Source: Elephas maximus indicus
Taxonomy: Eukaryota > Chordata > Mammalia > Proboscidea > Elephantidae
NCBI RefSeq assembly: GCF_024166365.1
Contig: NC_064820.1
Span: 84,024,001 to 84,088,000 of the forward strand
DNA length: 64,000 nt
Direction of reading: 5' to 3'
The notes below the pieces were generated by a model, which saw nothing but the letters and a program-made list of their open reading frames with translations, ran no database searches and had not been told where the DNA came from. A program made the translations under genes and the position numbers. Shown piece by piece: positions 33,291 through 46,600 of the stretch (within the stretch, counting starts at the first letter, position 1; each line of letters begins with the position of its first letter).

Positions 33291-34100
33291 ATTCATAATT
33301 CATTTTAAATTTAGCGCTACTAGTTTAAAATTCTTCTAATCTTTGCTGAGTTTTACAAAAATTGGGAACGTCTGTTTTGAGCCTTTACTGACTGTCAGAG
33401 CCCTGATATCGCCCCCTGGTGCCTGCAACCCCTCACTGCAGCTGCCCTATGAGGCCACAGAACATGCTCAGTTGTTACCTGTTCGCCTCACCAATACTCA
33501 CCAGGTTAATACCATAAATTAACCGTTCATAACACATTAGCTAACTAAATTGTACCTATTAAGATACTGCAACACCTTGACGTGAAGGATAACATTACCT
33601 CACGTTTCATTCTTGTTGATCCCAAATTTGGGGCGGGGGGGGGGCGGCAAATGAAATGTTAGATTATTTGAGTGAGAATATTTGCACCCATTCTGCTTTT
33701 TTTTTTTTCCATTTTAAATTTAACACAATTTGAGGTGCGCAGGCTGAAATAAAGGCTCATGTTCCACATACAGAATTTTCTCATGTGCTTTTTATTTGGG
33801 TAAAAAGCTCTGCACGATTTCAGACTTTTTAGTTGCTCTCCAGTCTATTTACAATCATGATGTACATTTTTCAACATGTTTTTTATTATTTTAAAAATCA
33901 ATTTGTTCTCATTGTAAAAATATTTTTGGAAAATACAGTAACACATAAAAAGTAAAATAAAAACAAGCCCTAATTCCATCATTAACAGATAACTACTGTT
34001 AACATTTTGAACTATTTCCTTCCAGCTCTTCCAATGCCTAAACATTTTTATACATCGTTGCCACGTTGAATTTTGAAGCAAGTCTCCGAAATACATTCCC
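33291..34100. other. Region upstream of BHMT, no repeat seen
   Basis: About 800 bp without AfroSINE or LINE. It contains a G-rich run at 33630-33647 (ggggcggggg...) and T-runs. No coding signal. Confidence 0.6.
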
Positions 34101-34107
34101 ACTTTCA

Positions 34108-34145
34108 TATGTAAATATTAAAAGCCTGTCCTTGTTAATTACTGC
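34108..34145 (+). promoter_or_regulatory. Possible FOXA and HNF1-type sites upstream of BHMT
   Basis: GTAAATA (34111-34117) fits a FOXA core and GTTAATTACTGC (34134-34145) half fits an HNF1 site. They lie about 330-350 bp before the TATA box of a liver gene. Short motifs like these arise by chance often. Confidence 0.25.
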
Positions 34146-34464
34146 AACGATGCTCTGTTAGGAATCACCATACTATTAGAAACTGTAAGGCATGTTTGGG
34201 TAAGGTCATTTTGAAAATACCCACTAATTCAGGGTTAGTAATTCCGGTAAGTTTGAAACCTGAGCAAGTGGCAATCTCATATACTTTTCTTTTTCTCTCA
34301 GTGTTTCCACACATTTGGGAAAGCAATCTTGAGCACCCCTTTCGCAGGGCAGTTTCCTAACCAGCACGTGGCCTGAATAAAAGGCTGGTGGGTGTGTTCC
34401 CCGTCTGAGGTCCGCGTTGGACCGCGCCTAGCCAAGAGAAGCCCACCCCGCGAGAAGGAGCGGG

Positions 34465-34472
34465 TATAAATA
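34465..34472 (+). promoter_or_regulatory. BHMT: BHMT TATA box
   Basis: TATAAATA in a GC-rich setting ('gcgggtataaatatgag'), 97 bp before the ATG triplet. Transcription should start about 25-32 bp on, near 34495-34505, leaving a 5' UTR of about 65-75 nt. Confidence 0.8.
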
Positions 34473-34568
34473 TGAGCCAGGTAGGCTGCGGCCACCGGGC
34501 AGCAACAGACTTCGCAGAGGGGAAAGGCTCGCCACGTCGGCCCGCAACCCTGCCAAGTAACCACGAAG

Positions 34569-34601
34569 ATGGCACCCGTTGGAGGCAAAAGGGCCAAGAA
34601 G
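34569..34601 (+). CDS. BHMT: BHMT coding exon 1
   Basis: 33 coding nt, 11 residues ([11 protein letters not shown]), ending in phase 0. Donor gtaagt. The first ATG after the predicted start of transcription. Confidence 0.95.
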
Positions 34602-37600
34602 GTAAGTCTCCGGAGGCGCTGGAGGGCACTCTCTGTCCCGACTGAGGATCTGGGTCCAGATCCACTGGCCTCGCACCCCAGACTGGGAGAGCCCAGAGAG
34701 GACCGTGGAGCCCAGCTGTAGACCTAGCACTCTCCACCCCAACCCAGTCCTCAGACCAGAAGGAGCTCCCAGAACTTCTCCTGGAGGACACCAAGGCACC
34801 TCTGGACTCCCCATTCCTGCCGCAGATCGCGCACCTCTAGCAGCCGAGCCTTCTCTCCCAATCCTCCTCCCCCTCTCCATTCGGACCAGAGCGTGCCCCA
34901 GACCTATGCCTTCGGACCCAAAGGCGCCCTGTGAGTCACTCCTGACTCGAGGGTACCCCAGAGCCCACTCTCCCAAACTTCCAACATCTTCTGAGTCCTG
35001 CACTCCAAGGCCAGAGCGCGCCCCCAGGGCCGCCGCTCTTGGACCCAGAGACGCGATTCCCCTCTCCCACTGCGATAGGATCGGCTGGCGCAAGGCAGCG
35101 CGCCCAGGGTCCTCCGTGGCTGTACCCGTCTCTGCCGCGCGCACCCCTCCAACGTGGGCAGAGGAGGAGGGAGTGGCTCGCTTGTCACGCTGCCGACCGT
35201 TTCCCGCCCGCACCTGGGTGGTCACCCGAGTAGTGCCGGCCTCCAGGTTCTCGCCTGGCTCTCCATCCCCACCACAGCCCCTGGTAGAGGCGTTGCTTCG
35301 GTGATGGTACGTTCTAACCTGGAGTTTGGTTTCAGCGTTCACAGAAAAATGCACCACCCTGGCGCTAAGCTCATGTCCCTGGGTTGCACAAACGGTTTGC
35401 GCTCACTACTAACCTGAAGGTTGGTGGTTGGAACCCACCTAGCCACTCAGCGAGAGAAAGGCCTGGTGATCTGCTTCCATGAAGATTACAGCCTGTGGAA
35501 AACCTGTGGAGCGTTTCCACTCTATAACACATGGAGTTGCCATGAGTTGGAACTGATTACACCAGCAATGGGTTTGGTTGTTTGGTTTTGGCCCCAAGCC
35601 AAGAGGTTTCAGAACAAAAGAGGCAGAAGGATCTTAAGATATTCTGGGAAAGCAGTGGCATAACTAGGGTTGGTGACACACAGTACAGTAACTCATGGTG
35701 TCACTCCCCCTCCGCCATGGACCTCCTCCAGTACTGTTACTCACAAATTATAATTCCCATGTAGCACTCCTTCTTTTCCTTTAATTATCTACTTCATTCT
35801 CAAAACACTTATTGATATAGGTTCACAGATACTAATGACCACCAGAAAATTTGACAAAATCAGAAAATATAAAAACACCAACAGCTACAAAAACAACAGC
35901 ATGTGCTTGTAGCCTGTGCAGACAAAACCATGTGATTCGAAGCATCCTTGTACTTCGGTAATAATGACAGTTCTGACCGGAGCCCATTAGAAGGCTCAAA
36001 AAGTAAATTAGCAAAGTGTTTAGCCTTGTAGGTATATTGATACGTGTAAGCTAGAGCTAACAAAAAATGTTTTTGTTGTTATGACTAACTACAAGGATAT
36101 TTTTATAGACAGTCATTTTGGTGTCACCCTCTCTGACAGTGTCACCTGGTACAGTCTGCACTCCCCCCACCTCCCTAGTGATGCCACTATGAAGAGCAGT
36201 TAATAAAATTTAAATAACCGCCAAGAAAAACAGCAGCTACAGCGCCTGGTAAACAAATCCATCCTTTACTTTCCCAGTGACTTGTTGGGACGAGAGTTCT
36301 CAGTATAATCAGCCTTCATCTTCTCTAGGGGATGGATGGATAGATGGTCGGACTGACTGAGGGAGTGTGGTTGGAGGGGTGGGAAGATAAAACCAAAAAG
36401 AGGAGGGGATATATTTGATCCTTCAGTGTCAAAACACCCAGGGACAGAAACCCCCAGGAGAAAGTAGGGAGGCAGACAGGGCCTGACCAACTGGTAGCCC
36501 TCTGCTATAAGGTCAGTGAGGACAGGTCCATGTCTCATCTTCAGTCCCTGGTGGGTAACATATCAGGGTCTACCTAGTTTCTAAAGGGATGTACCCCAAA
36601 TCAAAAAGACCTTCACACAAGGAGAAAAGTTAATTCATCTAAATTTTTTAAATGCCATGTAATATCAATAGGGTGTATGTTGATGACCTGAGGAGGGATG
36701 TTGAGATGGTACATGATTATAATAGGCTGTCACAAATTCACCTAGTCTGAGAATTTCTGTCAACCTACAAATCTAAATGCACAGTCAGTGCAGACTGGGA
36801 AGAATGATTCCTATAGAGATTAAAAATATATATATATTTTTTGGTTTGGCACCATTTTCATATCTATGAATTCTAATCCACTCTCCGAACTCAAACAGAA
36901 AATTTAACATTTTAATGGATTTATTGTGTATTTACATATTTAAGCAACAGATGGGCATAAATGGGGGAAAATGTTTCCTCGGTAAACGTGTTTTCATGTG
37001 TATGGCAGTGTTAAAACATGGACAATAGTGTATCTACATGTTTGAGCTTAAAATTCAAATATATGTCACAAAACTAACATGTGTTCACTGTAAGCAAATA
37101 GGAAAAGCACAAAGAACAAGGTCTTGCTACATTTTGGTAAATATTCTGCTAGTTTGTTTTCTAGACAAATATGTACATTTTATACAAAAATACCATACTG
37201 TTTTATAGTACTAAGTTATATCTCATTTTATGTGACCCTTGTTCATGTTGGTGATATAACTGTACTGATATATTAATTAACAAGAATATATATATATTCT
37301 TGTTAATTGGTCCATAATGATCAAAATTGTAATTTTAAGATGTGGCATTTAGAGGCATTGTAATCATGACAAATACTTGGATTTCTGAATTACTCACAAG
37401 CAATTCTATATTTTTGTAGTAGCTGTTACCTCATGGATGCCCAGGCTTGAAAATTTTTAGATTTGGAAGGGGTATTAGGGAGGATATAGCATAATTCTCT
37501 CATTTTAATGATCTAAGATGAAAATGTCAGTTATTTCTTCTCTCTGAGCACCAGCTGTCCATACGGCATTCGGAGGGGCAGTAGAGGGGAAGGTTTAAAT

Positions 37601-40600
37601 GAGGAAGACTCTAAGAAGATGGCCAGGAATTAGGATACAAACTCCTATCAATACCTCTCACAGATTGATGTAACCTTTCTTATTAGATCTTAGCATTTGT
37701 TTTATCAGCCATTATTGGTAATAAATGGAACACAATAAGTAAATAAAAATGGTAACTCTAGAAAATTACTTTCCACAAAGCCCTTTAAAAATACTGAATT
37801 CAAAATTTATCTACTAAGCATTAATACCAGTCAGAATTGACTTGACAGTAACAGGTTTGGTTTTGTTTTTTGGGGTTACCATCAATGTAATAGGTATAAT
37901 GATTAGACTGGAAATTGTTTTTACAAATACTGTCCTTCTCTCATCCCTGTTGTTGTAGTCTCACTAGGAGAGTGCAGAACGCAGAGTCATAACTTCCCAG
38001 ACAGCATAGCATAGCTGCTGTCGTAGAAACTGAATTTTAACACTGTAGAAGAAGACTCTGAGTGTCCACCTTTGCAGTGGTATCTTCTTCTGTCTTTACC
38101 AAATCTCTTTGGACTTGTTAGTCTTCAAAATGCCATAATAACCATAATATGCCACTTCAACTTCTTTATCAATTTTAATCTGCTCTTTAGTTTATTGATA
38201 GTGTGAACAAAGACTAGCATTCACCATTTTAAGAATGTGTGCTTACGGATTCATTTGAGGCTTTACAACAAAGCCTTTTAATTTAATCCCTCAGCAGATA
38301 TGTCTTCAAACATAACATCCTCCCACAATGTTTTTCAAACGTTCTTTAATATGTTTGAAAGCAACAGCCCCTAACCCCAGCACCTACACACAAATTTTCA
38401 TTATATGAGCATTCTGGCAGTTTGCCTCATAGATAGCCAAGAATTTATGTATAAAATATTATGCATGTATTTTGTTCTAAGTATTTTAAAGAAATCGTAC
38501 TCCCCAAGAATATGCTAGCAAAAGTATTAGAGAGAATTCTCATACAAACTCAAGTAACTCGTTTTCCACGCCCCATCTGTAATTTTAGGGCATTCTAGAA
38601 CGTTTAAATGCTGGAGAGGTTGTGATTGGAGATGGAGGGTTTGTCTTTGCTCTGGAGAAGAGAGGTTATGTGAAGGCGGGACCCTGGACCCCAGAAGCTG
38701 CTGTAGAACACCCAGAAGCAGGTTGGTACACAGCTCTATTCTAAGTTCTCATAAAAGCTCAACTATGTTGACCCACGTCTATCTGCAAGCATATTATCAA
38801 ACTGACACATTCATGCTACATTTTCCAAATATTTATTATTTCCTGCTAGGCATTTAAGTATAGGTTCACATTTTGGATAAGTGCAATAGCCCTCCTTGTT
38901 CTGTTAACTGTCTACCTCCTGGTCCCTGCCCCTCAGTCACTGACGACAGGCTCACAGCCAGCATTCTACCTTGATGCTTTGCTTTAGAGGGTGTCCTCTG
39001 ACTGGTAGATGAAGGGGATTTGGCAGATATGCCTGAGATAAGACAAGACAGTGGAAGTGAGATGCCTCAGATTACTGTGTAAAACACCTTTAAGGAAGAA
39101 TTTGAGTCTTCAGATGAAATTAGAGAGTGTTATGGTAAATATTATACAAGATGAACAGTTGTTTTATGTTTAGTAAAGAAACGTATATTTCAGTGATAAA
39201 GGATAGAAATTAATAAACCACTTAAATAGGCTGAGAGACAGAAAAGTTTTGAGGCAAAGCATATAGACTCTAGAGCCAGACTGTCTCAATTAAATCCTGT
39301 CAGCCAAGTAGGCTGTGTGACCTAGGAAAAATTACTTAGCTTCTGTGGGCTTCAGTTTCCTGTTCTATAAAACTGAGATAATATTAACATCTACCTCATA
39401 AGGTTGGAAACCCTGGTGGCGTAGTGGTTAAGTGCTACGGCTGCTAACCAAAAGGTCGGCAGTTCGAATCCACCAAGCGCTCCTTGGAAACTCTATGGGG
39501 CAGTTCTACTCTGTCCTCTAGGGTCGCTATGAGTTGGAATCTACTCGATGGCAGTGGGTTTTATTTTATTTTTTTAAGGTTATTATGAGGATTAAATTAG
39601 TAATGTGTATTTAAAATAGTGCATGGTACATGTTAAAGACTAGTATTAACTATTGTTATTATTAAGTTGGCTAAGTTGTTTCTTCTCTTAGTAATGTTCT
39701 TGGTTTTATCACTCTATTTCTGCTAGAGAAGTACAGAAATGTATTCAGGACTCAAATCACACAATCCCTACCTGGTATTCAAAGTAAAAGAACTGTGAAA
39801 CTCAGCAAATATACACAACAATTATATTTCAAATAAAAGTAAAAATAGTTTTGTGTTGTCCCCTAAAAAAAAAAAAAAAGATGAAATAGGCCCTTGGGAA
39901 GCTAAAACAACAGGGCTTCTCAATTTTCAGTTTCACCAGCAGAGTTTACTATTTTTATGGATTCCTAGGCCCAACTTCCAGAGCTTTGGGTTTGCGAGTC
40001 TGTGAGTGGATTCAGGAATATACATTTATAATAATTGTCCTCCAGGTGATCGTAAAATAAACCACACTTTGAGAAGCACTGCATCAAAGTGATTTAAGAG
40101 ACACAGTGGAGTAATAGAGGAACATCATAGAGGGAAGGTTTCAAATATACCTATGGTTTGCTTTTTAAAGTCTGCTTCCTGCTAAACTCAGAATAAAATA
40201 TTTCTTGGTCCAAACTGATGTTAATGGTGTACTACCTTTGCCTCATATGTATACAAAAGCTGGACAATGAATAAGGAAGACTGAAGAATTGATGCCTTTG
40301 AACTATGGTGTTGAATATACTGTGGACTGCCAGAAGAACAAACAAACAAATCTGTCTTGTAAGAAGTACAACCAGAATGCTCCTTAGAAACAAGGATGGC
40401 AAGACTTTGTTTTGTGTACTTTGGACATCTTATCAGGAAGGACCAGTCCCTGGAGAAGGACTTCATGCTTGGTAAAGTAGAGGGTCAGCAAAAAAGGAAG
40501 ACCCTCAATGAGGTGGATTGGCATAGAGCTCAAACATAGCAACAACGATTGTGAGGATGGCGCAGGACCGGGCAGTGTTTTGTTCTGTTGTATGTACGGT

Positions 40601-43600
40601 TGCTATGAGTCGGAACAGACTTGACGGCACCAAACAACAACAACCTTTGCCCAGACTGTGCCAAGTAGAGAAAGCAAGACTGTTATTTAAGCCACAAGTC
40701 TCAATTTTGTAAACGACATAAACAAAGTTATATATATTAGAGGAGCTCATGAGAAACTACTGTGATACTGATTTTCTTCTGTTTTATTAATGCAGAAACA
40801 GTATTTTCTCTCTTGATATCTTAGTTATCTAATGCAGCTATAACAGAAATACCACAAAGGATGGCTTCAACAGAGAGAAATTCATTCTTTCACAGTTTAA
40901 TAGGCTACAAGTCCAAATTCAGGACATATGCTCCAGGGGAAGGCTTTCTCCTCTCTGTCAGCTCTGGAGGAAGGTCCTTGGAGCTTCTCAGCTTAGGGAC
41001 CTTGAGGTCCACAGGATGCGCTATGCTCCCAGTGCTTCTTTCTTGGTAGTATGAGATCCCCATGTCTCTCTGCTCACTTCTCCCTTTTATATCTCAAAGA
41101 AGATTGGCTCAAAACTCTTATAGATTGAGTCCTGCCTCATTAACATAAGTGCCACCAATCCCATCTCATTAACATCATAGAGAAAGGATTTGCAACAGAT
41201 AGGAAAATCACATCAGATGACAAAATGATGGACAATCACACAATACTGGGAATCAGGCCTAGCCAAATTGATACACATATTTTGGGGGGACACAATTCAA
41301 TCCATGATATTTGGCCATCTGTGCCTCAAGTATTTTGAACTTATTAAGGCATTTTCAGCTCTACTTTTTCTTCTGGAAGCTCCGTGTTTTTCAAGAATTA
41401 ATGAAAACTCCATGATACTGAGTCATTAGATTTAATTCGTTCTCCTGCAGACTGAAATCCCATATAGTTGACTGTGCCAGCCTAGTCCAAATTCTGTCAA
41501 CCACAGTGGACTACTGGATGCATCAGAAAATACTAATATCCTGCAACAAATCCTCATAGCACCATCTTCACAGGACATTGGCTATACTTAGCCTTTTTCT
41601 CGAGGTGAAAAATATTTAAGGCATTCATGCTCTGAATGATTTGTTTGCTTTCCCAATTTAGACTAGGTGGTAGGTAGAATTACTATAGATCCTCAATAGC
41701 TTCCCTGCAAATTACCTTTCCAACTGCATCTCCCACCACTTTAACATGACCTCAACTCCAGCCTTTCAGACTATTTGTCATTCCCCCAAATACCCCAAAT
41801 ACCAAGCATGCCCCTGCCTACATGTCTTTTAACCCTCCACAGGGGATGCCCTTCCCCCACTTCTCTGTCCAGCAAAAACACTTTGAATTCTTCAAAGTGC
41901 AATTCAGATGATCCCTCCTCTGTGGGACGTCCCTCTTCCCTTCACCTCACATCCAAGGTAGAAATGATCTCTTCTTCCTGCATAGCCCAACCATGCCGCG
42001 TTGTAGTCAGTTATCCTTTGATGGATTGTAAATTTCTCCAAGAATAGGACAATAGATTGTTCATATTTGTATCCATGAGTGCCCTCCATAAATACAGTCA
42101 ATAAATGATGAGCTAAATGAGCAAATACAAGAACGTGAGCACCCCTTCTGACCACCCATCCACTCAACTACAGCAAGTTTGGAGGAGTTGCTGAGAGGCC
42201 CCAGATCCACCTTACATTAACCCCCAGGATGTGTCAATGTCAAACAACCAAACACTTAAGCAGTTATTTTCAGGTTTATCTGCGAGCCTTTTGAAAACAC
42301 GTGAGTTAATAAACTGGTAGAAATTCATGTATTTCCTCATTCAATCTCGCAGTCCGCCAGCTTCATCGAGAGTTCCTCAGAGCTGGATCGAATGTCATGC
42401 AGACCTTCACTTTTTATGCCAGTGAAGACAAACTGGAGAACTGGGGAAACTATGTCGCAGAGAAAATATCCGTGAGTAAAACCATCCATGGAACTCTTCT
42501 TAGAGGGGTATGGTAGATACATTTCATAACCAAGGTTCTTACAGAGAATAAGATGTTGAAGAGCCTCTTCAAAGGCTTTTTTTTTTTTAAATAATAGAGA
42601 AATGAGGCATGTATGAACAATACCCTTAGGTTTTAGCTGGAGTCCCCAAAATTAACAGAAAGGCACTTAATGAAGCAGATTAAACGAGAAGTACCTAATG
42701 ATTAATGATTCTCCCTGTCCCCTGTCGAAGTTGCTGAGTAAAGTGGGCAGCATTACAAATTCTTACTTCCCCACAGTTTTTTTGATGCAGCGTGGTGTAC
42801 GGGAAAGATTATAGACATGAGGAATTGATGAACATGGAACAGTCCCTGACTCAGCAACAATCAATGATGTGATGGCGGGCAAATCATCAACCCCATCAAT
42901 GTTGCAGTTTTTCCATCTCTAAAAAGAAAGTTCTAAAATTCCTTTTATCTGTACGGGCTATAATAGTGGCTTTTCAAGGACAAGAGTTAATTTTTCATGT
43001 CAAATTAAAAAAAAAAAAAACCCTTACAAGTTATGCATGTATTAGTTGAGAAAATAGATGACAAGCAAACATTTGTTAATTCTGTAGTCATTTTAATTGA
43101 ATTTTAATCTTATTAATCATAAAGACAAGTCATCACCATCATCACTATTTGGTACGTATTCTAAGGGATGCTTAGGCATTGGAAGACACTGATCCTTTCA
43201 TGTAAAGACTTTCACTTTTTTATAGGTCTATGGTATAATGTAATGTCCTAAATATAACAATTACATTTATTATTTTTATCACTGTTGTTAATTTGGTTAT
43301 TTCAAACTGTTCAACCCAGTAAAATATTGAACCATTCAATAATTTCATTTTCTGGAATAAAATCACTGTTGTAAAGCTACAACTAAGACGTGGGTATTTG
43401 AATAATAATTTTATTTCAATTTCACATGAAAATTTAGATATATATTAACCCGCTTTAGGGGCAGAAAGTCAACGAAGCTGCTTGTGATATTGCCCGGCAA
43501 GTGGCTGATGAGGGAGACGCTTTGGTGGCAGGAGGTGTGAGTCAGACACCATCGTACCTCAGCTGCAAGAGTGAAACTGAAGTTAAAAAAATATTTCAGC

Positions 43601-46600
43601 AACAGTTAGAGGTCTTTATGAAGAAGAATGTGGACTTCCTGATCGCAGAGGTAAACGCAATCATCAGAGATATGACATGTGTGCTTAGTACATTTTCTCT
43701 GTTTTTTGCTCTCACGAAGACCATGCAGGGTTAGGTGTTAGTCATGATGAGTAATTATAATCAGTTTTTGAAATCTTTGTCCAGTTTAGGGCTTCTTCCA
43801 AATTCTATCCAGTAAATCTAATACAGTGGTCTACAATTCACAGTAAGAAATCACCATTTGTTTCATTTTTTAAAAAATGTTAATGCGTCACACCTCAGAG
43901 TTTGAAAAACACTCCTGTAGTGATAATTAAGTTATTAAGCAATAGAATACGTCTGCAAATTGTTTGGGGAGAAATAAGATTAAAAGTATCCTAAACTGAA
44001 TTTATTTCAGTATTTTGAACACGTGGAAGAAGCTGTATGGGCAGTTGAGGCATTGAAAGTGTCTGGCAAACCAGTGGCAGCTACCATGTGCATAGGGCCA
44101 GACGGGGATTTGCATGGAGTGGCCCCCGGCGAGTGTGCAGTGCGGCTGGTGAAAGCAGGTGATGATGGATTTGCAATTGGTGACTCTTAAAATAACTTAC
44201 AAATGAACATTCATCTACAAATCAGTGTATACTTCTCTTGTTAACAGGAAAACCATTCGTTTACTTCTTTAGGAATATTGATAATATTATTGTTGAGTCC
44301 CAAAGGAGACAGAATGTTAACAGGTGCACACACACACACACATACACACCCCAGCCTTTTGGAAGGGGCAACTAGACCTATGCTAGAGATTTACACCTAC
44401 AAATGAGAAGAATGTTTTAGTAAATGGAAAGATTTTGGTCCTTAGGAGCATTAGGATACATTTTCCTTTTTTAAAAAACTTAGATAGAGGTATTTAAATG
44501 TTAATAACTTTAAGGTTAGTTGCCTCATTGCCAAAGTTTTTCCATTATCATAAATTACTGGTATGCTTTGCTTTTTGTAATTGGTATAATAAACTAAACA
44601 ATCCTTTGGTAGTGACCACCTAATTTATCTTTTTATGTAATTTCCATTCTTAATATTGGTTTCATTTAAATTAGTGACAACTTACAAACTTTTTTCCAAG
44701 CTGCCTCATTTTAAACCCAAGGAATAGCTCAGGATCAGTGGAAACGCCAGAGTCATTCTGTGTAATGGGGAGATTTTGATGGGTTCTTTGTTTAATTTTT
44801 GACTTTCATCCACTCCTGATTTTTCAAGAAAGTTACTCTATATTCTTCATGAACGACAACAGTTATTTAGATTTTGGAATGAAAGTGCATGATCCTAATA
44901 TTTGATTGGAAACATAAATATAGGGGAGAAAAAGCAAGTTAATTCCTCTCAAAAAGATCAGAGGAGGCAGTCATCATCCCCACTGTTGATTGGCAGGGGC
45001 TGCTGGCCTGCAGCTAATCCTTCCCTCACCACCCTTAGTGTTTTATATCACCGTACCCTGTTTATATGGGGGCAGTGGTGGTTCAGTGATAGAATTGTCA
45101 CCTCCTCTGTCAGAGACCTAGGTTTGATTCCCGGCACCTCAGGCACAGCCACCACCCGTCTGTCAGTGGAGGCGTGTGTGTTGCTATGATGCTGACCAGG
45201 TTTTAGCAAAGATTGCAGACTAAGACAGACTAGGAAGAAAGGCCAGGTGATCTACTTCTGAAAATCAGCCAATGGAGTACACAGCCTGGCAGAGACCAGG
45301 GAGTCTTTTCATTTCATTGTGTGCTGGTTGCCATGAGTTGGGGGCCAACTCAATAGCAGCTAACAACAACAACAACAACCCTGTTTATATCCTTCACAGA
45401 ACTTCTCATTTATTTACTTGTTTAGCCTGCCTCCCTCACTAGATTGTAAGATGCATAAGGGGAGGGACTATGTCTGTTTGGTTCAGCACTAAGTACCCTG
45501 TGCCTAGCACAGTGCCTAGCCCATAATGTTGTGTTGTGTGGTGAACTGATTCTGACTCATAGAGACCCTATATGATAGAGTAGAACTGCCCCATAGGGTT
45601 TCCTAAGGTGCCCTGGTGGCACAGTGGTTAAGCACTTGAACCCACCAGCTGCTCCACAGGAGAAAGATGTGACAGCCTGCTTCTGTAAAGATTACAGTCT
45701 TAGAAACCCTATGGGGCAGTTCTACTCTGTCCTACAGGGTCACTATAAGTCAGAATTGACTGGACAGCAATGAGCTTTTTTTTTTTTTTTTAAATCTTTA
45801 CAGGAGCAGATTGCCAGGTCGTTTCTCCTTCGGAGCTGCTGGGTGGGTTTGAACTGCTGACCTTTCAGTTAGCAGCTGAGCACTTAACTACTGTGCCACC
45901 AGGGCTCTTTAATAAATAGCCATTGCACAGATCTAGGCCATTCTCCATGTTTAGTTTAAATCCACCTCCATGTATCCTTCCATAATCATCCCTACCCCAA
46001 ATAATCTTCTGACAACTCTTTCTAAATAAACAAGTCATTTGGAACTTTTCAAATCCTCATTCCACATTTACCAAGAAGGAGATAATAGTGAACAGCAACT
46101 GCCAAACTTAATTGATCATAGAACCTTATTTTCATGTAGCAAATTTTGGGAAGCACTGTACTAAATTATAAAATCCTTGATGTCAGGAACTATGTCCTCT
46201 TTCTATAACCACCCACAAAAGCCTAATACCTAACAGATATCCAATCAATAATTAAAGTATGATTAATTCATGAGTGTCATGAAGTCAAGGCAAGAAAAGA
46301 GAAACTGGCAGCAGGACATCCAAAAAAAGGTACTCAAGATCCAAATGAAGATGTTAAGTAAGCTGTTGAATATGCAAGTTTGGAACCCAATGGGAAGATC
46401 AAGGTTAGAAAGAAAAATCTGAGAAACACCTGGATATAGATGGTATTGACAGCCCTGGAACTAAAAAGGAAGTGTAGATGGAGAAGAGAAGATGGTTCAA
46501 TGGGAATCCTGGGGCACTCCAGGATGCGGGGTTCGGCCTTGAAGATGAGTCAGCATATAATACTCAAAAGCAGCAGCCAGGGAGGTAGAAGCAACTCTCA

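Larger units (their letters stand above)
34380..35310. promoter_or_regulatory. BHMT: CpG-rich start region of BHMT
   Basis: A block of high GC with many CpG pairs ('accgcgcctagcc', 'ccccgcgagaagg', 'cgccacgtcggcccgc', and again at 34820-35240). It covers the promoter, exon 1 and the first about 700 bp of intron 1, in an otherwise AT-rich, CpG-poor window. It also explains the long stop-free frames on both strands here. Confidence 0.8.
34602..38588 (+). other. BHMT intron 1
   Basis: 4.0 kb: CpG-rich first part, an AfroSINE (35373-35590), a hAT-like element (35653-36189), a perfect AT palindrome (37275-37308) and a SINE tail (37826-37878). The rest (36200-37270, 37880-38580) is AT-rich with nothing recognised. 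Ends 'gtaattttag'. Confidence 0.85.
38722..42352 (+). other. BHMT intron 2
   Basis: 3.6 kb holding a MIR split by a SINE (39265-39670), an RTE tail (40233-40650), a MaLR LTR (40817-41309) and an L2 (41740-42125). The first 540 bp and 39670-40230 show nothing I recognise. Confidence 0.85.

Noticed and set aside
32876-33298. 140-codon plus-strand frame
   Set aside because: Antisense of the RTE LINE 3' end; its text mirrors other reversed RTE fragments in the window.
34428-35357. 309-codon reverse-strand open frame, with 145-, 99- and 94-codon companions and a 199-codon forward frame
   Set aside because: They overlap in several frames in a CpG-rich block where stops are rare, contain simple Gly/Arg/Pro/Ser-rich text, and have no domain or splice context. 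BHMT exon 1 is the real coding sequence here.
43501-43734. 77-codon frame as a complete gene
   Set aside because: It is BHMT exon 4 read through its donor site at 43651 into the intron.
45063-45135. A tRNA-Gly gene
   Set aside because: A and B boxes are tRNA-like, but the stems do not pair well and the sequence runs directly into a SINE body and a LINE tail.
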